From: JAWKOK01 sp963765875
GTDB lineage: Bacteria; Chloroflexota; Anaerolineae; Caldilineales; Caldilineaceae
DNA: 64,000 nucleotides
Assembly (NCBI GenBank): GCA_963765875.1
Contig: CAVXYK010000020.1
Coordinates: 1-64,000 of the forward strand
Direction: 5' to 3'
A program made the position numbers and the translations under genes. This document shows, in pieces, positions 32,640 through 42,210 of the stretch (position 1 is its first letter; every line of letters starts with the position of its first letter). Under the pieces are notes generated by a model, which did no database searches, was not told the origin of the DNA, and saw only the letters and a program-made list of their open reading frames with translations.

Positions 32640-35290
32640 TCCGCCAGTTTCTGCAACTCGTACAAGCGGTTCAACGCATCCAGCGGCGTCAGGCCGTTGA
32701 CATCCAGATCCCGCAGTGCGGTAACCGCCGGATGGGTCTCGGCAAAGAGCGAGACCTGCATGGCAGCCTTCTTGCCCCGTTTGGTCTCGGCCTCATAGAG
32801 CCGCCTGGGACCGGCCGCGCCGCTGCGCTCCAGATCGTCCAGGATCTCGTTGGCACGCGTCACCAGCGCTGTGGGCAGACCGGCCATGTGGGCCACATGC
32901 ACGCCGTAGGAACGGTTGGCCTCGCCCGGAATGATACGTCGCAGGAATACGACATGCTCGCCGCTGTCATCCACGGCCACGTTGTAGTTGACCACAGCCG
33001 GAAGACGCTCCGAGAGATCGGTCAGCTCATGGTAGTGGGTGGCGAAGAGCGTTCTGGCGCGTAGCTCCGGGTGGTTGTGGATATACTCGATAACGGCCCA
33101 GGCAATGGCCAATCCGTCATAGGTGCTGGTGCCGCGGCCGATCTCGTCCAGCACCAGCAGGCTGCGATGGGTGGCGTGGTTGAGGATATTGGCTGTCTCG
33201 ACCATCTCGACCATAAAGGTCGACTGGCCACGATGGATCTCGTCCGACGCGCCGATACGCGTGAAGATGCGATCGACCACGCCGATCTGGGCAGAATCTG
33301 CGGGCACAAAGCTGCCGATCTGGGCCATAAGCGTGATCAGTGCCGTCTGGCGCAGGAAGGTCGACTTACCGGCCATGTTGGGTCCGGTCAGTACATGGAT
33401 GTCGGCATCGGGCACGAGATGGGTGTCGTTGGGCACGAAAGGCTCATCGGTCAACGTCAACTCGACCACAGGATGGCGTCCGGCCGCGATCTCGATGGCC
33501 GGTCCTTCATCCACCTGAGGTCGCACATAGCGGCGCATCGAGCGCAACTTCTGCCAGTGCCGCGTAGACATCCAGTGCCGCCAACCCGGCGGCCAGCTTG
33601 AGCAGCTCGCCCGTACGCGCCGCCACCTGCAAGCAGACCTCCCGGAAGAGATGCTGTTCAATATCCAGACGCCGCTCGTCGGCGTTGAGCACCAGCGACT
33701 CGTACTCCTTCAGATCCGGCGTGATGTAGCGCTCGGCGTTTGTCAGCGTCTGCTTGCGGATGTACTCTTCGGGCACCTTGTCGCCGTGGATACGCGTCAC
33801 CTCGATGTAGTAGCCGAAGACCTTGTTGTAGCCCACCTTCAAACTCTTGATATCCAGCCGCTCGCGTTCGGTCGCTTGCAAATTGGCGATCCAGATCCTT
33901 GGCGCTGCGGCTCTTGACCACCAAGCGTGTCCAGCTCATCATCAAAGCCGTCACAGATGACGCCCGGTGTCGACAACGTGGCCGGCGGCTCGGCGGCGAT
34001 GGCCATGGTGAGGAGGGTGAGGACGTCGGCGCAGTCGGGCATGGTGGAGAAGAGATTGGAGATTGGGGATTGGGGATTGGAGGATTGGTCGCTCGACACC
34101 CCATCTGGAATCTCCCGATCTCCCAATTTATTGATCTCAGGCAGTTTGCGCAGAACCTCGCGAATCCCCACCAGATCGCGCGGCAAGGCCACGCCCGGCT
34201 GGGCCACGCGGTTGCTCCAGCGTTCCAGATCGCCCAGGCCACGCAGGAGTTGGCGCAGTTCGAGGCGCAATGTCGTGTCGTCGTGGAAGGCCTGCACTGC
34301 GTCCAGGCGTTTGTTGATGGCGCCGACATCGAGCAATGGCTGGCTGAGCCAGCGGCGCAACAGTCGTCCGCCCATGGGCGTCAGCGTGACGTCGAGCACA
34401 TCGAGCAGGCTGCCCTTGACCTCGCCCCGGCGGATGGTCTCGGTCAACTCCAGATTGCGCCGCGTCGACTCGTCCAGTGTCATGAACTCGCCGGTGGCGT
34501 AGTGATGCAGACTGGTCAACTGGCTCAGCGCCGAAGGCTGCATCTCACGCAGATAGGCGAGCACGGCCGCCGAAGCGCGTACGGCCTCGACACGCGCCTG
34601 AAGGCCGAAACCGTCAACGCTGGTTACATGGAAGTGGCGCTTGAGCGACTCCTCGGCCGTATCCGCTTCGACTTGCCAGTTCTCCACCGTCGAAAGCAGC
34701 GGATTGAGCACGGCAATCAGGACTTGAAGGTCTGATTCGTTGGGTTCCCAGCCCACATGGATCAGCTCGCTGGGCTGCAAGCGGCTCAACTCTTCGCTGA
34801 TGCGTTGCTCAATGCCCTCCGTCGACTTGCCGTCGATCTGGGTGGCGGCAAATTCACCCGTGGTGATGTCGCAGTAGGCGATGCCGGTCGATGTTCCACG
34901 GCTGTTGACCGTGACGGCCATCAGGTAGTTATTGCGCTTGTCATCGAGCAGGCCGGGCTCAACCACAGTGCCCCGGGTGACTACACGCGTTACCGCCCGC
35001 TCGACCAAGCCGTTGCCCGGCTCGCTGACTTGCTCGGCAATCGCGACCTTGTAACCGCCCTCAATCAGCTTGGCCACATAACCGTCCACGGCATGGTAGG
35101 GCACGCCGGCCAGCGGCACACGCTGGTCGTTGCCCACCGGCCGGCTGGTGAGCACAACGTCACAGACGCGCGCCACGATCTTGGCGTCGTCGTCAAAGGT
35201 CTCGTAGAAATCACCTAGCCGGAAGAAGAGAATGCAGTCTTCGTGCTGGCTCTTCAGCGACAGATATTGACGTCGCATAGGAGTTGTCAT
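32636..35290 (-). CDS. mutS: DNA mismatch repair protein MutS, three frameshifts
   Basis: The full region equals about 885 codons. The mismatch-binding domain is at the start (QHEDCILFFRLGDFYETFDD, carrying the Phe-x-Glu wedge area as FFRLGDFYE). The clamp and lever follow (VVKSRSAKDWIANLQATERE, KVGYNKVFGYYIEVT), then the ATPase: LTGPNMAGKSTFLRQ, LLVLDEIGRGTSTYDGLAIA, ATHYHEL. Single-base shifts are needed near 33925, 33898 and 33535. An in-frame heptad-repeat insertion sits at 34048-34128. It overlaps the ydcF-like start by 4 nt. If the shifts are real the cell lacks MutS; sequencing error is the more common explanation. Confidence 0.9.
34048..34128. repeat. GGGGATT heptad-repeat hairpin inserted in frame in mutS
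   Basis: GGAGATTGGGGATTGGGGAT on one side and GGAATCTCCCGATCTCCCAA on the other form a hairpin inside the coding sequence. It adds roughly 25 residues (DGVSSDQSSNPQSPISNLFS) at a point where other MutS proteins run straight on from LPEIN to the next helix. Confidence 0.8.
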
Positions 35291-35312
35291 TGGCGATTTT
35301 CTTTCGCTATTT

Positions 35313-35390
35313 AGGGGATTCGTGATCAGGGATTTGGGGTTAGGAAAACCTGACCGTATGCTAACTCTTCCCTATTCCCCGATTCATCTT
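35313..35390. repeat. Degenerate GGGGATT-type hairpin upstream of mutS
   Basis: AGGGGATTCGTGATCAGGGA and CCCTATTCCCCGATTCATC are loosely complementary. The divergent mutS-alaS gap of 338 nt has this hairpin, then TTGACA-like words near 35507 (TTTTGACACC), but no clear promoter pair. Confidence 0.55.
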
Positions 35391-35628
35391 CGCTATTCTG
35401 GTATTTCTTGGCCTCACAAAGACCTATTATCCCGTTGTTTGGTTGAAGTGGCAAGAGTGCGATCGGCCACTCTGAAACCACCCCACATCCCCAAAATCGG
35501 CTCGATTTTGACACCCCTCTGGCTTTGGCCTACAATCACAGGACTATATTGGCAAAGCGGATTCCAAAAAATCCGTGCGAATCCGCCGCCCGAACAGCGG
35601 CCTACCCTAGACTTGGGGCGATGCAAGC

Positions 35629-38325
35629 ATGAAGAGACTCTCGACCACTGAAATTCGTCAGCTCTGGTTCGACTACTTTCACGAGTTGAATCACGAGGTT
35701 GTGGACAGCGGCAACCTCGTCCCGGACAACGATCCGACGCTGCTGCTGGTCAACGCAGGCATGGTTCCATTCAAAGATGTCTTCGTCGGCCTTGAGAAGC
35801 GGCCCTACAACCGCGCGGCTACATCACAGAAGTGTATGCGCGTCAGCGGCAAGCACAACGACTTGGAGAACGTCGGCCCCAGCCCCCGCCACCACACATT
35901 TTTCGAAATGTTGGGCAATTTTTCCTTTGGCGACTACTTCAAGAAGGAAGCCATCGATTTTGCCTGGCATCTGCTGGTCGACGAATTGGGCTTGCCGATT
36001 GAGCGCCTCTGGTTCACGGTCTACACCGATGACGACGAGGCCGAGCGCCTCTGGATCCAACGGGGCGCTGCGCCCGAACGCGTGCTGCGCTTCGGCAAAA
36101 AAGACAACTGGTGGGCCATGGGCGATGTCGGCCCCTGCGGCCCTTGCTCCGAGATCCACTACTACTGGGGTGATCTGGACAAGCAGACGGCCGAAGGCGT
36201 CAACGTGGACGATGAGTATCTGGAGATCTGGAACCTGGTCTTCATGCAGTATGACCAGAAGCCGGATGGCATGATGGAACCGCTGCCCGCGCCCAGTGTC
36301 GATACCGGAGCAGGCCTTGAACGTCTGGCCTCAATCCTCCAGGGCACCGACAACAACTACGACACTGATGCCTTCCTGCCTATCATGGATCGCATTCAGG
36401 AATTGGCCGGCCAGACCGATGCCCAGCGTCAAGAGCATCTCTATCGCTACCGCGCCATTGCTGACCACGCCCGCGCCTGTACCTTCCTGATCGGCGACGG
36501 TGTGCTGCCCGGCAACGAAAGCCGCAGCTATGTGCTACGCATGATCTTGCGCCGGGCTGCCCGTTTCGGCAAGCTCATCGGCTTCGAAGAACCCTTCCTG
36601 GCCGACGTCGCCGATGTGGTCATCAGCGAGATGGGTGGCCACTACACCGACTTGCAGGCCAAGCGCGACTTTATCCTGGGCACAATCACAGCCGAGGAGG
36701 AGCGCTTCCATCGCACGCTCTCCAACGGCCTCAACTTGCTGGACGATCTGATGGCCGACCTCCGCGAGCGGGGCGAGTCCGTCATTCCCGGCAAGGACGC
36801 CTTCTTCCTCTGGGATACCTACGGCTTTCCCCTCGACATCACTCGTGATGTAGCCGAGGAGAATGGCTTTAGCGTTGATGAGGCCGGTTTTGAGGCGGCG
36901 CTTGGCGAGCAGAAGGCCCGGAGCCGCACCAGCGTCACTGACAACATGGCCCCGGATGTGGCTGTCTACGCCCAGTTGCTCAGCGGGCTGAAAGAGCAAG
37001 GGGTCGTCGAAGAAAGCGGCGTCGCTCACTTGATCTACGAGAACCTGGATGAGATCGACACGATCGTCGCGGGCATTATCGCCGGCGGTCAGATTGTCGA
37101 CGACGCCAGTGCGGGCGCAGCGGTCGAGATTATTCTGCCCGAAACGCCCTTCTATGTGGAGAGCGGCGGACAGATCAGCGATACGGGAGAGCTTTACTAT
37201 TTCCCGGATGACATGGACGAGCCGCTCTGGGTCGTCGAGGTAGCCGATACCCGCCGTCGCATCCCTGGCCTGATCGTCCACATCGGCACGGTCATCAAAG
37301 GCACTGTGCGCGTCGGTGATCCGGTGCGTGCGGCCATCGACACGGTGCGACGCTGGGACATCATGCGCAATCACACGGCTACGCATGTGCTGCATACCGC
37401 GTTGCGCGAGCGGCTGGGCGATCACGTGCACCAGGCCGGTTCGCTGGTTGCGCCCGAGCGCCTGCGCTTTGACTTCACCCACGGCCAGCCGCTGACGGCT
37501 GAGGACATTGCTGAGATCGAAAAGCAGGCCAACGCCATTGTGCTGGCCAACTATGAGGTCAACACACGCGAGACCTCCTACGAGCGAGCGATAGAGGAAG
37601 GCGTGACCGCGCTCTTCGGTGAGAAGTATGGCGATGTCGTGCGCGTGGTCAGCTTCGGCGAAGAAGAGGGTGTCAGTGCGGAACTTTGCGGCGGCACGCA
37701 CGTTGAGATGACCGCAGAGATCGGCAGCTTCCGGGTCATCAACGAGACCAGTTCGGCCGCGGGTGTACGACGCATCGAGGTGGTGACTGGGCGCGAGGCC
37801 GAAAAACTGATCGAAGATCGGCTCAATGTGCTCAATCAAGCGGCCGCCCTGCTGCATGCCAGGCCTGACGAAGTCAGTGATGCCGTGCAGAGCCTGTCGG
37901 CGCAGAACCAGCAGCTTCAGAAAGAGCTGGCCCAGATGCGCCAGAAGATCGCCCAACAGGGGACCCAGTCGCTGCTGGACAACGCCGTCGAGATCGATGG
38001 CATGCGGCTGCTGGCGACCCAAGTTGATGCACCGGACATCGACACCATGCGCCAGATGACCGATTGGTTCCGTGACCAGTTGGGCAGCAGCGTCGTTGTG
38101 CTCGGCTCGGTCATCAACGACAAACCCATGCTGATCGCGGCCGTCACCAACGACCTGATCCTGCGGGGAATGCACGCCGGCAACCTGGTACGCGATGCCG
38201 CCAAGATCGTGGGCGGCGGTGGCGGCGGTCGCCCGAACATGGCCCAGGCAGGCGGCAAAGAGAGCGAGAAATTGCCGGAAGCGCTGGAGAGTGTTGCGGG
38301 GTGGGTTGAAGCGAATTTGAAGTAA
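35629..38325 (+). CDS. alaS: Alanyl-tRNA synthetase
   Basis: The 898-aa protein is full length and intact. The class II catalytic core starts TTEIRQLWFDYFHELNHEVV, with motif 2 region TSQKCMRVSGKHNDLENVG and the motif 3 region (VLPGNESRSYVLRMILRRAA). The editing domain has HTATHVLH and CGGTHVEM (zinc-binding His and Cys). The C-terminal Gly-rich end reads VGGGGGGRPNMAQAGGK. It charges tRNA-Ala and clears mischarged Ser. An upstream gap of 338 nt separates it from divergent mutS. Confidence 0.97.
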   Translation: MKRLSTTEIRQLWFDYFHELNHEVVDSGNLVPDNDPTLLLVNAGMVPFKDVFVGLEKRPYNRAATSQKCMRVSGKHNDLENVGPSPRHHTFFEMLGNFSFGDYFKKEAIDFAWHLLVDELGLPIERLWFTVYTDDDEAERLWIQRGAAPERVLRFGKKDNWWAMGDVGPCGPCSEIHYYWGDLDKQTAEGVNVDDEYLEIWNLVFMQYDQKPDGMMEPLPAPSVDTGAGLERLASILQGTDNNYDTDAFLPIMDRIQELAGQTDAQRQEHLYRYRAIADHARACTFLIGDGVLPGNESRSYVLRMILRRAARFGKLIGFEEPFLADVADVVISEMGGHYTDLQAKRDFILGTITAEEERFHRTLSNGLNLLDDLMADLRERGESVIPGKDAFFLWDTYGFPLDITRDVAEENGFSVDEAGFEAALGEQKARSRTSVTDNMAPDVAVYAQLLSGLKEQGVVEESGVAHLIYENLDEIDTIVAGIIAGGQIVDDASAGAAVEIILPETPFYVESGGQISDTGELYYFPDDMDEPLWVVEVADTRRRIPGLIVHIGTVIKGTVRVGDPVRAAIDTVRRWDIMRNHTATHVLHTALRERLGDHVHQAGSLVAPERLRFDFTHGQPLTAEDIAEIEKQANAIVLANYEVNTRETSYERAIEEGVTALFGEKYGDVVRVVSFGEEEGVSAELCGGTHVEMTAEIGSFRVINETSSAAGVRRIEVVTGREAEKLIEDRLNVLNQAAALLHARPDEVSDAVQSLSAQNQQLQKELAQMRQKIAQQGTQSLLDNAVEIDGMRLLATQVDAPDIDTMRQMTDWFRDQLGSSVVVLGSVINDKPMLIAAVTNDLILRGMHAGNLVRDAAKIVGGGGGGRPNMAQAGGKESEKLPEALESVAGWVEANLK

Positions 38326-38328
38326 GTT

Positions 38329-38487
38329 TGCTGCGTGCTGCTTGCTGCGTGAGGTTTCCGGGTAGATTCAGCCGGCGAGATTCGAGTCAGCGTTGTGAAT
38401 CTGTCAGGTTCTTCCCAAAGGAAGATCTCGTGCAGAATCCTTCACGCAGCACGCAGCACGCAGCACGCAGCACGCAGCACGCAGCAA
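38329..38487. repeat. Heptad-repeat pair, CACGCAG type
   Basis: TGCTGCGTGCTGCTTGCTGC near 38330 and at least five CACGCAG units from 38444 to 38485 are complementary arms about 90 nt apart. They lie between alaS and the baseplate-J-like gene. No spacer-like sequences separate the units, so it is not a CRISPR. Confidence 0.8.
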
Positions 38488-38513
38488 TTTTCCTTGTCCA
38501 TCATCGAGACCCT

Positions 38514-40107
38514 ATGACCGAAATCATCAACGTATCACCTGATGCTAGTTTTGAAGCTGTGCGACGTCAGATCGGCCAGCTCCGCGCTGCACGCGTGGCG
38601 CTTGTTCTGCCTAATGGCTGGACGGAGTTGGGCAATCTGGCGCGCATGCGTTTGCTTCAACGTCAGGCGCAGGTGCAACGGTCTGAGATTGCGCTGATTA
38701 CAAAAGATGAGCCGACTCGCCATGCTGCGAAACAGGCAGGCGTGCCGGTCTTTTATAATACGCACAATATCTCCAACCGAAACTGGCAGATGGATCCGCT
38801 GCTTCCGTTGGTCGATCCACAGGATCCCCAGAAGAGCCTGCCGGAACCGCCGGCCTGGCGTCGTGATGATCTGGTCAATCAGCAAGCAAGGCCGACCCGC
38901 TTCAAAGCACGCCAGCAGCGCATCCAGGCCGAGGAACGCTATCGGCGTCCGTTGCCCGTCTGGATGCAGTGGCTCAGCCCGATCTTCATTGGCTCGCTGA
39001 TCGGCCTACTGCTCTTCTTCTTCCTGATCTACATTTTGCCGGCAGCAACGATTACGCTGGTGCCGGGACGGGATGTCATCGATTTGACCGTTGCATTGAC
39101 GGCGGACGCCAACATCGACGAGCCCGACTACGAACAAGCAATCATTCCGGCCCGGCTGCTGGAAACCAACATTGAGGAAGTTGGCTCCATTGCAACTACC
39201 GGAGCGCAGCAAAAGGCCACAGAGAATTCGATCGGTGCGGTGGTCTTCAGCAATCTGGGAAACACAACCGTGAACATCCCCATCGGCACGGTTGTGACCA
39301 CAAGTTCGGGCACGCCGGTCAGCTTTGCCACAACGAGCGAGGCTGAATTGCCCAGTGGCGTCGGCGAGCGGGTCAGCGTGCCGGTTGAAGCGTTGGAGCC
39401 GGGCGTCAGCGGCAATGTGCGTGCCAACACCATCAACACCGTCAGTGGTGCGCTGCGCTTTCGAACGCGTGTTACCAATCAAGCGGGCACATATGGCGGC
39501 GGCTCCGAATTGGTTCCTGTGGTGACCCAAGCGGACCAAGATCTGTTGTTGGCACAGCTTGTGGAATCTGCAGAGGCCAACGCATTGGCCAAGCTGCAAG
39601 AGGAACTGGAACCTGGTGAGTGGCTACCGCCGGAATCGGTACAGACTTTTGTCATTGCTCAGGTCTTCGATCAACTCAAAGACGACGAAGCCGAGACGCT
39701 GGGTCTGACATTGCGCGTGTTGGTTCAGGGCATGGCCGTTGAAGCGGAAGAGATGAACGAGGCCTTGCTTGCCACGTTACAGGATGCCGTTCCTCAAGAA
39801 GGTCAAATTATTTCCGAGACTTTTCGCGCCCACGCGTACCGGCGATTCTGAGATTCTTGGGCGCACCACCCTCTTCACGACCACGGCCTCGGCGGAATAT
39901 GTGATTCCCATCGATCCCAACCTAGTGCGCGAGGAAGTGGTTGGCCTGAGTCAGACAGATGCGTTACAGGCAATGCGAGAAAACTGGCAGATCGCAGGCC
40001 AACCAGACATCTATCAGGATCCTGCTTGGATGCCGACATTGCCCCGCTTCCCCAGCCGAATCCAGGTACGGGTTGAGTATGCAGACGCGCTGGCGGTGGG
40101 GCAATGA
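38514..40107 (+). CDS. Baseplate-J-like domain membrane protein, one frameshift
   Basis: ATG 38514 is chosen because upstream in-frame codons translate the repeat. About 150 N-terminal cytoplasmic residues are followed by one membrane segment (FIGSLIGLLLFFFLIYILPA, about 160-180). Outside, a baseplate_J/gp47-type domain reads VNIPIGTVVTTSSGTPVSFA, then ERVSVPVEALEPGVSGNVRA. Near 39830 a one-base shift is needed to reach TGDSEILGRTTLFTTTASAE and the stop at 40107. Total about 530 aa. Such non-phage baseplate_J proteins occur in Chloroflexota chromosomes; the function is unknown. It overlaps ruvX by 4 nt. Confidence 0.78.
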
Positions 40108-40619
40108 CCATGGAAGGCTTGAGCGGACAGAATGAGCGGTTGCCTGATGGAAAGTTGATGGCGCTCGATGTCGGTCTCGCCCGTATCGGCGTCGCTGTCT
40201 GCGACCCTCTGAGGCTGGCTGCCCGGCCGTTGACGGTGATAGAGCGCCAGTCCCGGCGTGATGATTTTGCGAAATTGGCCCGGCTGGCGGACGAAGAGGA
40301 CGTGGTGGCCGTCGTCTGCGGTCTGCCGTTGTCCATGGACGGCACTGAGGCCGATTGGACCCGGACGGTACGCAAGTGGGCCAAACGGTTGGCGTATGCA
40401 CTGCGTGCATTGCTCGGCCGACCGGTTCCCATCATCTTCTGGGATGAGCGGCTAACGACCTTTGCAGCCAACGAGATTCTGGCCGAGTTGGGCGCCAAAG
40501 ATATTGCCGAGGATGCCGCCGCCGCGGCGGTCATTTTGCAGTATTATCTAGATGCGGTGAAGAGGGGCGATGTCACCGACTTCGGGTGGATCGAGTTGCC
40601 GCCGAAGACTGATGGATAG
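40104..40619 (+). CDS. ruvX: RuvX/YqgF-type nuclease (pre-16S rRNA processing)
   Basis: The 171-aa protein has the YqgF RNase H-like fold: MALDVGLARIGVAVCDPL (first Asp), VVAVVCGLPLSMDGTE, then IFWDERLTTFAANEIL (Glu of DERLTT) and EDAAAAAVILQYYL with the last Asp. This family trims the 5' end of 16S rRNA and was once named a putative Holliday junction resolvase. It is translationally coupled to the upstream gene through a 4-nt ATGA overlap, though it may start a few codons later at the ATG of MALDVG. Confidence 0.92.
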   Translation: MTMEGLSGQNERLPDGKLMALDVGLARIGVAVCDPLRLAARPLTVIERQSRRDDFAKLARLADEEDVVAVVCGLPLSMDGTEADWTRTVRKWAKRLAYALRALLGRPVPIIFWDERLTTFAANEILAELGAKDIAEDAAAAAVILQYYLDAVKRGDVTDFGWIELPPKTDG

Positions 40620-40756
40620 CAATCCAGGTCGAGGTTTCGTGGGTCACGCTATTTGGCGGTTGACGAAATAGAAATGATATGGGCGAGATCGTTGCGCCTT
40701 TGGCCTCACCCTGCTGCGCCTCCTGGGCCTTATAGATTCGCGAGTGGCTACGCGTC

Positions 40757-40810
40757 CCTCTCCAATTTTTGGAGAGGGACCGCCATGGCGCCTTTGGCGT
40801 CATGGCAGGG
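40757..40810. repeat. Small hairpins in ruvX-mltG gap
   Basis: CCCTCTCCAATTTTTGGAGAGGG (written here in two parts: CCCTCTCCAA and TTTTTGGAGAGGG) is a good stem. CCATGGCGCC and GGCGTCATGG follow as a second. The gap from 40620 to 40914 otherwise shows no gene or clear promoter. Confidence 0.55.
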
Positions 40811-40914
40811 TTAGGCGAGCCCGGTGGCCACAGCGACAGATCTACGCCAGTGCTTTTTCATCAATCATCAAGTGGCTGGGTCTACGGACGGCTTGTAGAG
40901 TTGAGTTTCTGAAT

Positions 40915-42198
40915 ATGTCGATAGACAATCGTAACGAACAGCTATTCCGCCATACGCAATCGCAGCCAAAGAGCAATTGGCGCGAACAGTTTCGTGGCAG
41001 CGGACTGGTCAATAATCTAATTCGCCTGGGTTTTCTGACGTTGGTTTTCGGCGTGTTGGCAGGCGTCTGGGTCGTGAGTAGCGCCCATCTCACCGAACAG
41101 TTGCGTGGAGCGCCACGTCAGACGGTCGGTCTGATCGATCCCAACGCAGGCGAAGGCGCTTTGACTCCCGATAACGTCGAAAAACAGGTGCTTGCCTTCA
41201 GCCTACGCATGCGTGAAGACGAGTTGACGATTCCTGCCGGCGTCGATCTGCGGCCCCGTCCGTTCACCGTAAATTTGGGCGAGCCTGCCCGGTTTGTGGC
41301 GGCACGCTTAGAATCTGAGGGATTCATTCGTGACGCGGGGCTGTTTAACCTCTATCTGCGTGTCACCGGTCTGGAACGACGTATCGAAGCGGGCAACTTT
41401 ATGCTCTCCGATACGATGACCATGCCGGAAGTCGCTGAAGCGCTTCAGACGGCTCTCTTTGAAGAAGCCCTTGTCACAATTCCGGAAGGCTTTCGTGCAG
41501 AGGAGATCGCCGAGCGACTGTCGGAAGCCAACATCATTGAGCCGGATCGATTCCTGGCAGCTGTTCGTCAACCGGCCAGCCTCTCGATCTACGAGGACTA
41601 CGATTTCCTGCAATCACTGCCTCCCGGCGCGACGTTGGAGGGATTTCTCTTTCCGGACACCTATCGTTTGCCCGTGCTGGCCAGCACGCCAGAGTTAGTC
41701 ATCGCCCCCTTCCTCGACAACTTCGAGTCTAAGGTGGGGACCGAGGGCCTGGTCGGCGGCGGCAGCGGCCTGAGTGGACGAGACCTGATCAATCTGGCCA
41801 GCATCGTCGAGCGTGAGGCCGTCCAGGCCGATGAACGGCCGCTGATTGCCAGCGTCTATCTCAACCGCCTCAACGCCTCCTGTCCGGATGTGGGTGGCCG
41901 CTATCTCCAGGCAGACCCGACGGTGCAATATGCCCGCGGCGTGGTCGGTAACTGGTGGTGGGAGCCCGAAAGCATTGAGGAATATGCCCAGGTCATCAGC
42001 CCCTACAACACCTACCTGAATGAAGGGTTGCCGCCCAATCCCATCGCCAACCCGGGCGTAAGCGCCATCGAGTCGACCCGCAATCCTGACCCGAGTATCT
42101 ACTGTTTCTTTGTGGCCACCGGCGAGGACGGTCGTCATGTCTTTGCCCAGACGTTGGCCGAACACGAGCAGAACTTGCTGATCTACGGTTATCAGTAG
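40915..42198 (+). CDS. mltG: Endolytic peptidoglycan transglycosylase MltG
   Basis: ATG 40915 gives 427 aa. A cytoplasmic start is followed by one membrane segment (LIRLGFLTLVFGVLAGVWVV, about 36-55), a LysM-like module (EALVTIPEGFRAEEIAERL), and the YceG catalytic core: LEGFLFPDTYRLP, then LINLASIVEREAVQADERPL with catalytic Glu at about 299, then LQADPTVQYARG, SPYNTYLNEGLPPNPIANPG, and PSIYCFFVAT. It cuts nascent glycan strands at the membrane. The binding-protein gene begins 12 nt downstream. Confidence 0.93.
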   Translation: MSIDNRNEQLFRHTQSQPKSNWREQFRGSGLVNNLIRLGFLTLVFGVLAGVWVVSSAHLTEQLRGAPRQTVGLIDPNAGEGALTPDNVEKQVLAFSLRMREDELTIPAGVDLRPRPFTVNLGEPARFVAARLESEGFIRDAGLFNLYLRVTGLERRIEAGNFMLSDTMTMPEVAEALQTALFEEALVTIPEGFRAEEIAERLSEANIIEPDRFLAAVRQPASLSIYEDYDFLQSLPPGATLEGFLFPDTYRLPVLASTPELVIAPFLDNFESKVGTEGLVGGGSGLSGRDLINLASIVEREAVQADERPLIASVYLNRLNASCPDVGGRYLQADPTVQYARGVVGNWWWEPESIEEYAQVISPYNTYLNEGLPPNPIANPGVSAIESTRNPDPSIYCFFVATGEDGRHVFAQTLAEHEQNLLIYGYQ

Positions 42199-42210
42199 GA
42201 GCGACGAAAC

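Noticed and set aside
36535..38175. A 546-codon open frame on the minus strand
   Set aside because: It is the mirror of alaS, which is intact, conserved and on the plus strand. The mirror product has no recognisable domain.
38444..38487. Possible CRISPR or satellite array
   Set aside because: The unit is only 7 nt (CACGCAG), there are no spacers, and it is paired with a complementary run upstream.
38514..40107. Prophage remnant because of the baseplate-J-like domain
   Set aside because: No other phage gene is near, the protein has a membrane anchor, and it is overlapped by ruvX.
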